A stretch of DNA of 60,000 bases. It comes from Nematostella vectensis. Its lineage: Eukaryota; Cnidaria; Anthozoa; Actiniaria; Edwardsiidae. This document shows, one piece after another, positions 1 to 10,845 of the stretch. Below the pieces are notes generated by a model that saw only the letters and a list, made by a program, of their open reading frames with translations, searched no databases and was not told the origin of the DNA. The position numbers were made by a program, and so were the translations under genes. Within the stretch, counting starts at the first letter, position 1; every line of letters starts with the position of its first letter. Where the stretch lies: assembly GCF_932526225.1 (NCBI RefSeq), contig NC_064047.1, positions 10,710,494-10,770,493 on the forward strand, written 5' to 3'.

Positions 1-300
1 CCTTGATATACAGTCATTGATAATTAGATAGTCCTTCATAGACAGTCCTCGATAATTAGACAGTCATTGGTAATGAGACAGTCATTGATAATTAGACAGT
101 CCTTAGTATACAGTCATTGATAATTAGATAGTCCTTCATAGACAGTCCTTGATAATGAGACAGTCATTGGTAATGAAACAGTCCTTGATAATGAGACAGT
201 CCTTGATAATGAGACAGTCATTGATGGTGAGACAGTAATTGATAATGAGACAGTCATTGATAATGAAACAGTCATTGATAATGAGACAGTCCTTGATATA
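1..300. repeat. 18-bp minisatellite (GACAGTCATTGATAATGA-like)
   Basis: Degenerate copies of an 18-bp unit (gacagtcnttgataatga-like) run from the window edge to about 300. The period is a multiple of three, so minus-strand frames stay open and read a six-residue TVSLSM-type repeat. I treat that as an artefact. The array may continue to the left of the window. Confidence 0.85.
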
Positions 301-835
301 CACATTTTGATAATTAGACTTCTTCTGTAGTATAGTGTATGTGTGTACCTTCACTAGGTACCTTCACTAGGCACCAATAATGGGTCATTCCTTATTAAAG
401 GATCGTCAAATAATTTCCCTTTTCCATATGATAGCTATGGCTGGGCACACGCCCAGGTAGATGAGTTCCCAGCTGCTGGGTACCGCTTTATAGTAGGCAT
501 GATCCCTTAAAGGATTCGAAAAGGTTAGACAAGTCAGACTGGCGGGTCAAAAGACCGACAGGACAGATAGAGAAACTGACAGACAGATATAAATATATAA
601 AGATAGTCGGTAGTCAGATCAGGGGAGTCAGTCAGCAGGGCTGTAATGTGCCTGGAAATATTGGGGTTAGGGGGGTCACAATACAGGCTTATTCAGAAAA
701 ATGGGAGGCACAGCAATAGCGGTACAGCACTGGTCATTCACTAAAAAAAGCTTAACATAGAGGCTACAAGATGGGTGACTTGACTGAGAGACGGAAGAGA
801 GACAAGATTAAAACTCAAATTCAAGTTCTAAAGAG
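301..835. other. Unassigned DNA before the first minisatellite
   Basis: I see no exon, RNA gene or mobile-element end here. It contains a short direct repeat (accttcactaggt/c near 346-371) and a purine-rich stretch with repeated GACAGA near 550-590. It lies downstream (3') of gene 1 on the minus strand. Confidence 0.4.
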
Positions 836-1245
836 TACATCCATACAGCAAAACTTGCAGAGCGATGTGCCTATGCCAGGTCCACACTATACTATACAAA
901 TATCAGTCATGCAGGACAGCATCTTATTCATCACATCCATACAGCTCAGCTCACAGAGAGATGTGCCTATCCCAGGTCCACACTATACTATACAAATATC
1001 AGACAGACAGGACAGCATCTTTTAGATCACATTCATACAGCTCAGCTCACGCCTATGCCAGGTCCACACTATATTATACAAATAGCAGTCAGACAGATTC
1101 ATGTTTACATCCATACAGCTCAGCTCGCAGTGAGATGTGCTTATGCCAGGTCCACACTATACTACATAAATATATATCACAGAGACAGAATCTTATAGGT
1201 CGCATCCATACAGCTCAGCTCGCAGGGAGATGGCGTTATGCCAGG
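836..1245. repeat. 97-bp minisatellite derived from the gene's 3' end, gene 1 copy
   Basis: About four degenerate monomers of roughly 97 bp, marked by the recurring text ccacactatactatacaa and catccatacagctcagct. Read on the minus strand, each monomer contains the last codons of the discoidin exon (HISLRAELYGC-like), in many cases with the stop, followed by short 3' flanking sequence. The monomer nearest the gene merges into gene 1 exon 6. The same repeat lies 3' of every other gene copy in the window. Confidence 0.85.
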
Positions 1246-1789
1246 TCTTAGCGATGATGCGGACGTAGCGTACTCTTGGGCGGTAGCGAAGCGGATGAGA
1301 CACCACTTGTGTCTGGTCTAAGTTGCCAGCTAAGATCTGGAATAGAATTATCTATGAGTCCATACTATTTTAAGTAAACCTGGGTTGGGGGGCTAAAGGG
1401 CCAAGGGGTGTACTTTGTCTGTCAACTGGATAAAGCTGCACGATGTAAAATACTGAAAAAGAACCATAGCCATCCTTTTGGTCATTCTTTGATAGAGTAA
1501 ATCGAAGGTATTTTCGTTCTTCCTTGTGAGCGCTATATTGTTACCTGGGATCATGTTTGTACCACAGACAAACCCGAAAAGCATTTAATAAACAGTGGTT
1601 TTCTTTCCATACTTCGGTATATCTTTACCTTTGCATGCCCCTGTTCATCGTAGTAAGGAGTCCAAGCTTGACCATCCCGACTGTGGCTCAACTCGTACGA
1701 TGTGACCCACTGGGCGTAATTTCCCCTGCCTTGAATCGCGACCTTAGAATCATGCTACGATCAACACTACAATCTCTACATAGCGATTA

Positions 1790-2660
1790 AAATCATGATA
1801 ACAATCATTATTATTGTCATAGCGTTAACCATCATCATAGCGGTAACCACTATATCCTCATAGCGTTAAGCATCATCATCATAGCGGTTTTTATCATCAT
1901 AGCGATAATCATCATCATAGCAGTCGGCATCATCATAGCGGTAACCATTATCATAGCAATTTTCATCATCATCATAGAGGTAACCATCATTATCATCATA
2001 GCGGGAAGCATCATCATCATCATAGCGGTAACCATCATCATCATAGCGGTAACCATCATCATCATAGCAGTAACCATCATCATCATCAGAGCGGTAACCA
2101 TCATCATCATCATAGCAGTAACCATCATCATCATCATCATAGCAGTCATCATCAACATTATAGCGGTAACCATTATAATAGCAATTTTCATCATCATCAT
2201 AGCAGTAACCATCAACAACATCATAGCGGTAACCATCATCATCATTATAATAGCGGTAACAATCATCATCATAGCAGTAACCATCATCATCATCATAGCA
2301 GTAACCATCATCATCATAGCAGTAATCATCATCATTATAGCGGTAACCATCATCATCATTATAATAGCCGTAACCATCATCGTCATAGCAGTAACCATCA
2401 TTATCATCATAGCAGTAACCATCATCATCATAGCGGTAACCATCATCATCATAGCAGTAACCATCATCATAGCGCCAACCATCATCATCATAGCAGTAAC
2501 AATCATCATCATCATCATCATCATAGCGGTAACCATCATCATCATCGTTATAATAACGGTAACCACCGTCATTATCACCGTAGCGGTAACTATCATCATC
2601 ATTATAATCTCAACTTTCATTATCATCATAGCGGTAACCATCATCATCATCTTCATCATC
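1790..2660. repeat. CAT-rich 20-24-bp minisatellite in gene 1 intron 4
   Basis: Tandem copies of a unit close to tcatcatcatagcggtaacca, varying in the number of CAT triplets. The minus strand reads a long open frame rich in Met, Val, Thr and Ala (MMMMVTAMM) fused to discoidin exon A; this is repeat translation, not protein. The array fills nearly all of the intron between discoidin exons A and B, where the other copies carry a shorter ATC repeat. Confidence 0.9.
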
Positions 2661-2899
2661 ATGTTACCCACCTTGGTTAGCAGCACCTCTCGTCCGATAT
2701 CCACCTGCGCACCAGGCCTGTGAGTATTTGTTGTAGTGAAGTCTTCCATTGCTGGGCTCGTGACTCACAGAATGTTGATAGGAGGAGGATGCAGTCATCG
2801 CGGAGTCGGGAATATCTCGATTCTCAAGACCAAGTGGCTTTCCTGTGCTACAAGCTGGTACGCAAAAGAGCATTTAAGTATTGACCGTCAAATTTGGAG

Positions 2900-4030
2900 C
2901 CGCAAAACTAGTCTTTGATAGATTGTGATAGCACATTTTTAAGCGGTGCTCCCTCGCGAAGCGCCGCGTGAGCGGGGTCCCATACCCAAGAAAAAGTGGT
3001 ATAAAAAATATGGTAACGAATATTGGTAACCCATCGGATCGAGTTTTTCCTAACGCGATGTCCGTCCGTCCGTCCTCGAAAAGTATGACAACTTAACTGG
3101 GCAGGTGTGATTTAGGTCACGTGTAGTGTGACGGCATCGATGACGTCACTTAAAGCAAAAAACGTGAATAAAATCAAAAACATTCATATCTCTTGAAAGA
3201 AACATTGTTTGACAATCACATTTGGCAAGTGACATTTATGTGTCAAGAGGGATACAAAAATATGATCACGTGTTGTGTGACGTCATCGATGACCTCACTA
3301 AAAGCAGAACTTCTCCGATTTTATTAAGAAAAAAAATATCCTTATCTAAACATCATATGACAACCAATCTTGGTATGTTTCATGAAAGTGTCAAAGGGGA
3401 TAAACCAATATGGTCACTTGATGCGTGACGTCATCAATGACGTCACTCTATTTATATTGTAAATATCTATATTTCATTAAAGAATCTTTCGTATGACAAA
3501 CAAACACGAAATGTTGATATCAACGAGAGGGGTGCTCCAATATGATCACGTGCTGGTGACGTCATCAATGATGTCACTAGAATTAAAATATACTGACGTC
3601 ATCGAAATAAAAAACATCAATATCTCGTGAAAGAAACATTTTATAACAACCAAACTTGTAGGCGTCATGTATGTGTCAAGAGCGGAGCCTGATGACGTCA
3701 CTTCAAGCAAATCTATTCCGATCTCATATCTATATTCATATCTTCTAAACGAATCATAATATGACAACCAAACTTGGTAGATTTAATGTATGTTACAAGT
3801 CGAGTGCAATGAGATGGTCACGTGACCTCATCGATAACGTAACTAAAAGTAAAACTACCCTGACTTTGAATCATCGTAGGACAACAAAACTTGTTATGTG
3901 TCATGTAGATGTCAAGGATGGGGAAAGGGGTTTAAAAAATTGGTCGCGTGATCTGTGTAATCGTTGACGTCGTCAAAAACAGAAATATAATAACAATATT
4001 TAATATTTCTTAAATGATTAAGCGAAAATA
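2900..4030. repeat. Degenerate 130-150-bp tandem repeat with CACGTG and TGACGTCA palindromes (gene 1 intron 3)
   Basis: From about 3110 to 3980 a block recurs roughly every 130-150 bp: a CACGTG-type E-box, then GTGACGTCATCGATGACGTCACT or a close variant (near 3129, 3279, 3425, 3556, 3822), an AT-rich spacer with gaaagaaaca, and tgacaaccaaacttggta. It is preceded by a GC-rich stretch near 2945-2990 and a TCCGTCCGTCCGTCC run near 3060. It behaves like an old satellite or an internal array of a mobile element. No termini or target duplications are evident. Confidence 0.65.
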
Positions 4031-4747
4031 AGCAAAAATTAGGTCGTTTAGAGCTCCGCTTGTAGCCAATTTCTAAATCTATATATTAGCATAATTGAGC
4101 AAAACGAGCATAATTTAAAGCAAGGGGCTAATAAATAGGGGCAGTCATCTGTATTATATGAGGATCACGCCGTTTTCCCGATCAGGCTATTAGTCAATCT
4201 GATGACAGAACAGAAAAATTGACTTTGTCTCAAGAAATGTAGGTGAGCCGAGATATTCAATGCCTGCCTTCTTATCAGCGCGCACCGCAAACGCTCGTAG
4301 CAAGTGCTTAAACTATGATTACCCTTACTCCACAACATTTTGATCATGAGGTGACGAATATTGTGGTGTACAAGGTACATACCACCTAAAACTATGAGAA
4401 TATTTGTTAATTTTTTCGCCCCCGACATCGATACCATGTCGTAAATATTTCAACACTTAAACTTTTATCGTATAGACTCATAATCAAGCTATGTTGGAAA
4501 AAGAAGGTTACTCGTGAGTACTTCTCACCACACAGATCGATACCAGGTCCCCTGTTTATCTACCTTCCATGCAGACGTATTCTCCAACGAAGTTGTCCAT
4601 CAATGGGTAACATTCACGACCTTCAGGGCACAGACTGGACCCGCAAGGATTCTGAAACATATTAAGTATACGATGAATAATTCATGTGGCTCAGACTGTG
4701 AAGGAAGTCAGCAATAAACAAACTATCACCCCGTCATCGTCATCAAC

Positions 4748-5960
4748 ATGGAAATCATCTCTATCGTCTCCATCATCATCATAAACATGGACATCATCTC
4801 TATCATCCTCCATCAGCATCATCAACATGGACATCATCTCTATCATCTTTTATCAGCATTATCAACATGGACATCATCTCCATCATCTTTTATCAGCATT
4901 ATCAACATGGACATCATCTCTATCATCTTCCATCATCATCATCAACATGGACATCATCTCTATCATCCTCCATCAGCATCATCAACATGGACATCATCTC
5001 TATCATCTTTTATCAGCATCATCAACATGGACATCATCTCTATCATCTTCCATCATCATCATAAACATGGACATCATCTCTATCATCCTCCATCATCATC
5101 ATCAACATGGACATCATCTCTATCATCCTCCATCAGCATCATCCACATGGACATCATCTCTATCATCTTCCATCAGCATCATCAACATGGACATCATCTC
5201 TATCATCTTCCATCATCATCATCAACATGGACATCATCTCTATCATCCTCTATCAGCTTCATCAACATGGACATCATCTCTATCATCTTTTATCAGCATC
5301 ATCAACATGGACATCATCTCTATCATCTTCCATCAGCATCATCAACATGGACATCATCTCTATCATCTTACATCAGCATCATCCACATGGACATCATCTC
5401 TATCATCTTCCATCAGCATCATCCACATGGACATCATCTCTATCATCTTCCATCAGCATCATCAACATGGAAATCATCTCTATCATCTTCCATCATCATC
5501 ATCAACATGGACATCATCTCTATCATCTTCCATCAGCATCATCCACATGGACATCATCTCTATCATCTTCCATCAGCATCATCAACATGGAAATCATCTC
5601 TATCATCTTCCATCATCATCATCAACATGGACATCATCTCTATCATCTTACATCAGCATCATCCACATGGACATCATCTCTATCATCTTCCATCAGCATC
5701 ATCAACATGGAAATCATCTCTATCATCTTCCATCAGCATTATCAACATGGAAATCATCTCTATCATCTTCCATCAGCATCATCAACATGGACATCATCTC
5801 TATCATCTTCCATCAGCATCATCAACATGGACATCATCTCTATCATCCTCCATCATCATCAACATTGTCATCAACTCCATCATCCTCCATCATCATCATC
5901 AACATGGACATCATCTCTATCATATTCCATCAGCATCATCAACATGGACATCATCTCTAT
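4748..5960. repeat. 40-bp minisatellite, about 30 copies (gene 1 intron 2)
   Basis: Roughly thirty copies of a 40-bp unit (atcaacatggacatcatctc followed by tatcatcttccatcagcatc), with substitutions such as gac/gaa and cagcatc/catcatc. Forty is not a multiple of three and the monomer lacks stops, so all three plus frames stay open for 290-410 codons and read the same 40-residue period (HGHHLYHLPSASSTWTSS). The array sits inside an intron of the minus-strand gene, so I do not call these frames genes. Confidence 0.93.
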
Positions 5961-6829
5961 CACGACGGCGGCTAGAACAATAATATAAGACAAATGTGTT
6001 CACAAATGGCGTTCAATTCCTAACTAGTTGCACTTGAATAAGCATGCCATTAGTGTCCGGAACAGATGAGAATAAACTAGGGACATTACATTTCTACAGT
6101 TAGTAGCGAGTTCACAGGGCAACCGTCCGCGCTATTAATAGACCGTGAAATTTGGAGTTTCGCACGCTGATGTTTGGCGGAAACGGCTGAAATGTATCAT
6201 ACAGAACGCATTTTCACGTGCTTCTATTGAATTCTTAATCCTCTTTCGTTGTTTTTTTTTTCCCACGCTACCGTCGTCATTGCTTTCGGTCCAAGATAAA
6301 AACAATTAAAACAGAATATGAGCAAAAACACACTTGCCAGGCAGAACTCTCTTGTGAGGCTCATTTCACCTTGTGATATTTGCCCCAGTGATTTTACCCA
6401 TGTTGACATGCGAGCATGCAAGCATGCGAGTTTTTCTTAACGGTTCGACGACAACCTTTTCGTCATTCGACTTCACATCTCATATAAACTTACCTTGACT
6501 GAACAGTAGCTGAAGCCAGGTCTATTTTCCAAGTTAGCGCCGTTGGTTAAGAGATCGGCAAAGTTCAGCTCGCACTTTCTGTGACCTGTTGCATCCACCG
6601 GTCCGAGATTGTAGGTGAAACAAGATTGCTCAGCGAAACACTGGATCTCACACAGATCCGGATCCGGGTCTGTACTCATTGACCTTAGAACATGGTGAGC
6701 TGTTAAGGACTTGTTGCCGACACATTTCATGAACTCAACGACACGGCAAGCATTTGAATCTGCAGAATAAAACAAAAGAAAGAAAGAACAGTTTACCATT
6801 TTTATCTTCCTAATAATGGAACAGTTTAA

Positions 6830-7055
6830 TATATTTAATCTTGTAGTTTATAATCAACAACAACATTATCATGTTCATTATCATTAACAATCACACAATA
6901 ATGAAGAAATCATTACCACTATCATTTTTCAATATCGTCATCTGTTTTTAACAACATTTTCTGAACGCTTTAAACCCAGCTTTTAAAAAAGCAAAACTAT
7001 CCCATTACTAATCTTAATTATTTATTATTTAGAGTCTTATGTGTGGCGCCTTTTT
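6830..7055. repeat. Displaced copy of the family's intron-4 segment
   Basis: This stretch of gene 1 intron 1 (aatcattaccactatcattt, ttttctgaacgcttta, gtgtggcgcctttttgg) matches the sequence that in the array genes lies between discoidin exons A and B (for example 14270-14560). In gene 1 it has moved some 4 kb to the other side of the PAN exon. The match ends just after gcgcctttttgg, short of the splice donor it adjoins elsewhere. Confidence 0.7.
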
Positions 7056-7630
7056 GGCGCGGCGTCCAGTAAATAAACAAGCATCCACTTAATAACGTAT
7101 GTTTTATATCCCGGGGCGGCAGAGGGTGGAGGGGCGGTATATTATTTACAGCCAAACCCAATGACCACCCCTCCCCCTCTAGGAACTACCATTCCTACAA
7201 CAAGCCCCCCCCCCCCCTCCCCCCCTGATCTCCTATCCATTTTTGGGAACCTTCCGCTACCCCAGATATGGTACTTGAGCTAATAGGTTCATAGGTTGTT
7301 TAACAGGTTTTATCTGATCCCAACGCCATCAAATTCACTATCGCCATGTTTTAAATATATCATATCTTTATTAACTATAAAATTTACATAAAATGAAGGA
7401 TACTGATAAATTATTCAACATTTTTTTGAATGCTTAATATTTTTCCTTCTACGAATTAACATCTAAAACACCTATTGACACACACAAAATTACAAACGGA
7501 AATGTAGATTATACCATACAACTAGCATTTCTCCGATGATCTTTTATTTTACGCACCGCTCTGCTCACTGGTAATAGAATCTTATTTATTATTTCAACTT
7601 TTTCCGATTTGCTGTATTCCTCATCGCGAA
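7056..7630. other. Gene 1 intron 1, no further features
   Basis: AT-rich intron with a C-rich run near 7205-7225. I see no exon or mobile-element end. Confidence 0.5.
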
Positions 7631-7739
7631 AAACCTAATGTAGACCTTTTTGAAACCTGCCCTGTCGAAAAAAAATTATCAATAGGGCGCCTTCAAACTC
7701 ACCGCAAATAAGTTTGACTTCAAGTATGCATACTGCCAT

Positions 7740-9057
7740 CAAGTAGAAACCTTTCTGTGAGAATCTCTTTGCTAATGTCCATGACGAATTCATCCGTCCT
7801 TGGAACATGCTTTTGGAATTCTTGAAGATTAAAGTAGTATATGCCGAATACAAGACGTTATGTGCTTTTGAATAATAGCAAAGCCAGACTTATGCGAATT
7901 AATATATTCTTCCGACGCTTTTCAGAAGAGTCAGAACAACTCTAAAACGAAGTTATGAATAAGTGATAAGCGCTAAATAGATTTTTGGACTACGATGAAA
8001 TAACAATTGCTCTCCATAGTAACGCACTTATTATATGGTTAGTTGTTATTGTTAGAACGTGATGTTTTTAATAATAGAACTGTTTTATCATTATCACGCC
8101 ATTTTCTCGACATTTTTGATAGGGCAATCATATGGAGAACGCTCCAAATAGACAGGTGAAGAATTAATATTTTCCCCATTTAAAGCAGCAATGTCAGCAG
8201 TTTACTTCCGGTTGATTACGTAACAATCCCCGATGAAAACGTGAAAAAAATATTTCAAAATTGTAAAAGAAGTGTATCAATTGGAAGTTCCTTTAAGTAT
8301 GTGACTGATAATTTAGAACAAAAGAATCTAATAGATTCTTTTGTCTCTTATCGGTTGAGGTTTCCGTCGGCCCACCTGAAGTAAACTGGTGGCAATGTCA
8401 CTTTAAGTAGTACCGAAACAAACTTGTACCCAGTCGCTAAGATCGGAAGAAAAAGCAGAAAAGAGCAGAGAATGGTATGTGGGAAAATACGAGGCAGGCG
8501 CGAGTGGGTATCAGGGAAGGAGGAAGTTTAAGAGGGATTCTTTTCGGTCCCTGCACACCTTCCAACTTTAAGAGAGTGGGTGCGAGTCTAGTGGTGCATA
8601 CAAAAAGAGGCAACGAGAGTTACGAAGAAAATAAAATCTTTCAATGATGATGAGCCCTTTCTGACATAGACATTTTCTGGCTGATTCGGTAGCGCTGAAT
8701 AAGTCACCTTTGTAGTATTCTGAGGCGTTGTACCCCTTACACTACGAGAACACATGTAACAAACATGCCTGCTTCAAATGACAACATTATTGCGTACATT
8801 TCTCGGTAGAGAATGTTCTAAGAACTATGGGTACCTAATGAATATACTGCAGCCTTTTTGTTGTTGTTATGATGTCGCTAAAAAACCGGAAATGCTTTCA
8901 AAGCGCTCGTTTAATTTTAAAATGAATACTCCACTCTCGCAAAGCCCCCACCCTCTGCACTTGTGTACACCCTTTGGTACGTTTCTGATAGAATACGGTA
9001 AACAATGAAAGCAATAGGTTTGCACGGTATGACAGTTGTGACCATTTTATTTCTATA
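7740..9057. other. 5' flank of gene 1 and unassigned DNA
   Basis: This lies upstream of the gene 1 start and should hold its promoter. I cannot point to a convincing core element. The short open frames here (for example 8778-9008 plus) show no domain and no good splice context. Confidence 0.4.
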
Positions 9058-9063
9058 ATGCCC

Positions 9064-9300
9064 GGTGTCTGCAGTCAGAGATATCAGAATACTCAGCCCA
9101 GCCCAAGGCCTTCTTTCCGGGTTTTCTTAGGAGATGAACTGTCAGGCATCAGCGTGGGGTCTGAGACGATGTGTTCCTGTGACGTCAAACTCTTACCGAC
9201 CACAGGAGTCTCGACCAGAAACCAGGGTGAGAATACGTGGGACTTAGCTGAGAAGTATTTACAGTGCATATCACTATAGCGGATTCACGATTTCTAAGGG
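9064..9300. repeat. Older, LINE-free version of the array's intergenic segment
   Basis: The order atatcagaatactcagc, tgtgttcctgtgacgtca, gggacttagctgagaagtat, tacagtgcatatcacta matches the intergenic segment of the array (18280-18540 plus 21360-21450) with clear divergence. The 2.8-kb LINE that splits that segment in the array is absent, so this preserves the pre-insertion state. Confidence 0.75.
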
Positions 9301-9435
9301 TGCTTAAGGGTGTATGCGAATGTTTATCGCATAAACAAATCTCTTTTAATTTGGCTGCTTTTGGAGGCCAAAGCTTTTGCACAATATTTGATGGTAAATG
9401 AAATGTGGCTGTGCAGCGTTATTTCACATTTTACA

Positions 9436-10845
9436 GAGCACGTTCATTCAGCTCGCAGGGAGATGTACCTATGCCAGGTGTGCACTATACTATACCCATA
9501 TCAGACAGACAGGACAGCATCTTTTATACCACACCCATACAGTTCAGCTCGCAGGGAGATGTCCTATGCCAGGTACACAATTATATCATTCTTATACCAG
9601 TTAGATATAACATCATCTTATCGATCTCATCTATACAGCTCAGCTTGCAGGGAGACGTGGCCATACCAGGTCCATACTATACTATGCAAATATCAGTCAG
9701 ACAGGACAGAATCTTATAGATCTCATCCATACAGCTCGCAGGGAGACGTGTGCTTTGTGCAAAGTCCAAACTATACTATACAATAATCAGACAGTAGGCC
9801 CGGTCTAGTCAATCGTTAAAAATCGATATCGAAACAAAATGATTCATACTTGAAATGGTTAAAAATCTCTAGGGAAAATTAGGGTGCGAAAATCGATAAT
9901 ATCGAATTTCTTTTTCAAATTTTAACGGAAGCTTAGAAAAACGTTGTTATCCACGAGAGAAGGGCCAAAAAAGCAAACTAACAAATGTGGAGAGAGACAT
10001 GAGCACATTTTTTAGCCCGAAGTGCAGGTGTTTCGTAGCATTGGCTTTTGAGCAAAAATTAAAAACGAGGCGGGGAGGCAGGAAAGAATATAAAAACGAC
10101 TGCATTGCAGGCTGAACAAGACTTAGCATTGGCAGCTAAACCAAGTCAAGTTGATAATGTCTTGATCATTTTAGTTCACTTTATCTAACTATGAGAAATC
10201 GTTCAAAATCATTAAAAAGTGTGGTCGATTTTTAGCGATTTTTGAATTCAATAGATAAAAATCAATCAGCTATTATCGATCTTTATCGGTTGCGGTATCG
10301 ATTTTTAACGATTGACTAGACCGGGAGTAGGACAGTATCTTGTTGTATACCACATCGATACAGCTTAGCTCACAGGGAGATGTACCTATGCTAGGTCCAC
10401 ACTATACTATACAAATATCAGACAGACAGGACAGCATCTTATAGACCAGCTCAGCACAGGTCCACACAATACTATACAAATATCAGTCAGACAGGACAGC
10501 ATCTTATAGATCACATCCATACAGCTCAGCTCGCAGGGAGATGTGCCTACGTCAGGTCCACACTATACTATACAAATATCAGACAGACAGGACAGAATCT
10601 TATAGACCACATCCATACAGCTCAGCTCGCAGGGAGATGTACCCATGCCAGGTCCACACTATACTATACAAATAGCAGTCAGACAGGACAGCATCTAATA
10701 GATCACATCCATACAGCTCAGCTCGCAGGGAGATGTGCCTATGCCAGGTCCACACTATACTATACAAATATCAGTCATGCAGGACAGCATCTTATAGACC
10801 ACATCCATACAGCTCAGCTCGCAGGGAGATGTGATTATGCCAGGT
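9436..10845. repeat. 97-bp minisatellite, gene 2 copy, interrupted by a MITE
   Basis: Monomers of about 97 bp (caggtccacactatactata ... catccatacagctcagct ... gcagggagatgtg) run from 9436 to 9798 and from 10326 to 10845. The second part joins exon 6 of gene 2. On the minus strand the monomers carry the exon-6 tail. This array is longer and more varied than those in the homogenised units. Confidence 0.85.
9799..10325. mobile_element. 527-bp MITE with 30-bp perfect terminal inverted repeats
   Basis: The left end starts CCCGGTCTAGTCAATCGTTA and the right end is its exact reverse complement over 30 bp (through AAAAATCGATA). The element is flanked by the direct repeat AGTAGG (9793-9798 and 10326-10331), so the target duplication is 6 bp. 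Removing it restores a normal 97-bp monomer (cagacagtaggacagtatct). There is no coding capacity; the interior is AT-rich with repeated ATCGAT. The superfamily cannot be named from this alone. The other copies of the minisatellite in the window lack it. Confidence 0.9.

Larger units (their letters stand above)
1193..7739 (-). pseudogene. Gene 1: divergent PAN / EGF-like / F5/8C secreted-protein gene with frameshift
   Basis: Six minus-strand exons are recognisable: signal peptide 7703-7739 (MAVCILEVKLIC), PAN 6494-6759, EGF-like 4564-4651, discoidin A 2672-2854, discoidin B 1629-1742, discoidin C 1193-1336. Donors are good (GTGAGT, GTAAGT, GTAGAT, GTGGGT, GTAAAG). The PAN exon keeps the seven cysteines of the array genes (CEIQC, SCFTYN, KCELNF). 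The protein would end AELYGCDL. Exon A is 183 nt against 212 in the other copies: 29 bases are missing after the codons for QAW, which shifts the frame and destroys the strand ending LQVDIGREVLLTK. Everything else looks functional, so this is either a recent pseudogene or a gene for a truncated protein lacking most of the discoidin fold. Upstream in-frame ATGs to 7853 could lengthen the N-terminus; I chose 7739 by analogy with the array copies. Introns 2 to 4 are swollen by satellites. Confidence 0.75.

Noticed and set aside
1850-2749. 299-codon minus frame rich in Met, Val, Thr and Ala
   Set aside because: Translation of a CAT-rich minisatellite running out of discoidin exon A; only its first 26 or so residues are exon.
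4748-5988. Overlapping plus-strand frames of 293 to 411 codons rich in His, Ser and Ile
   Set aside because: They are three frames of a 40-bp minisatellite without stops; the 40-residue period is identical in each frame, and the array lies in an intron of the minus-strand gene.
9310-9786. Plus frames reading HPYSSARREMC- or STLYYTNISQTGQ-like repeats, also in each unit
   Set aside because: They are antisense translations of the 97-bp minisatellite.
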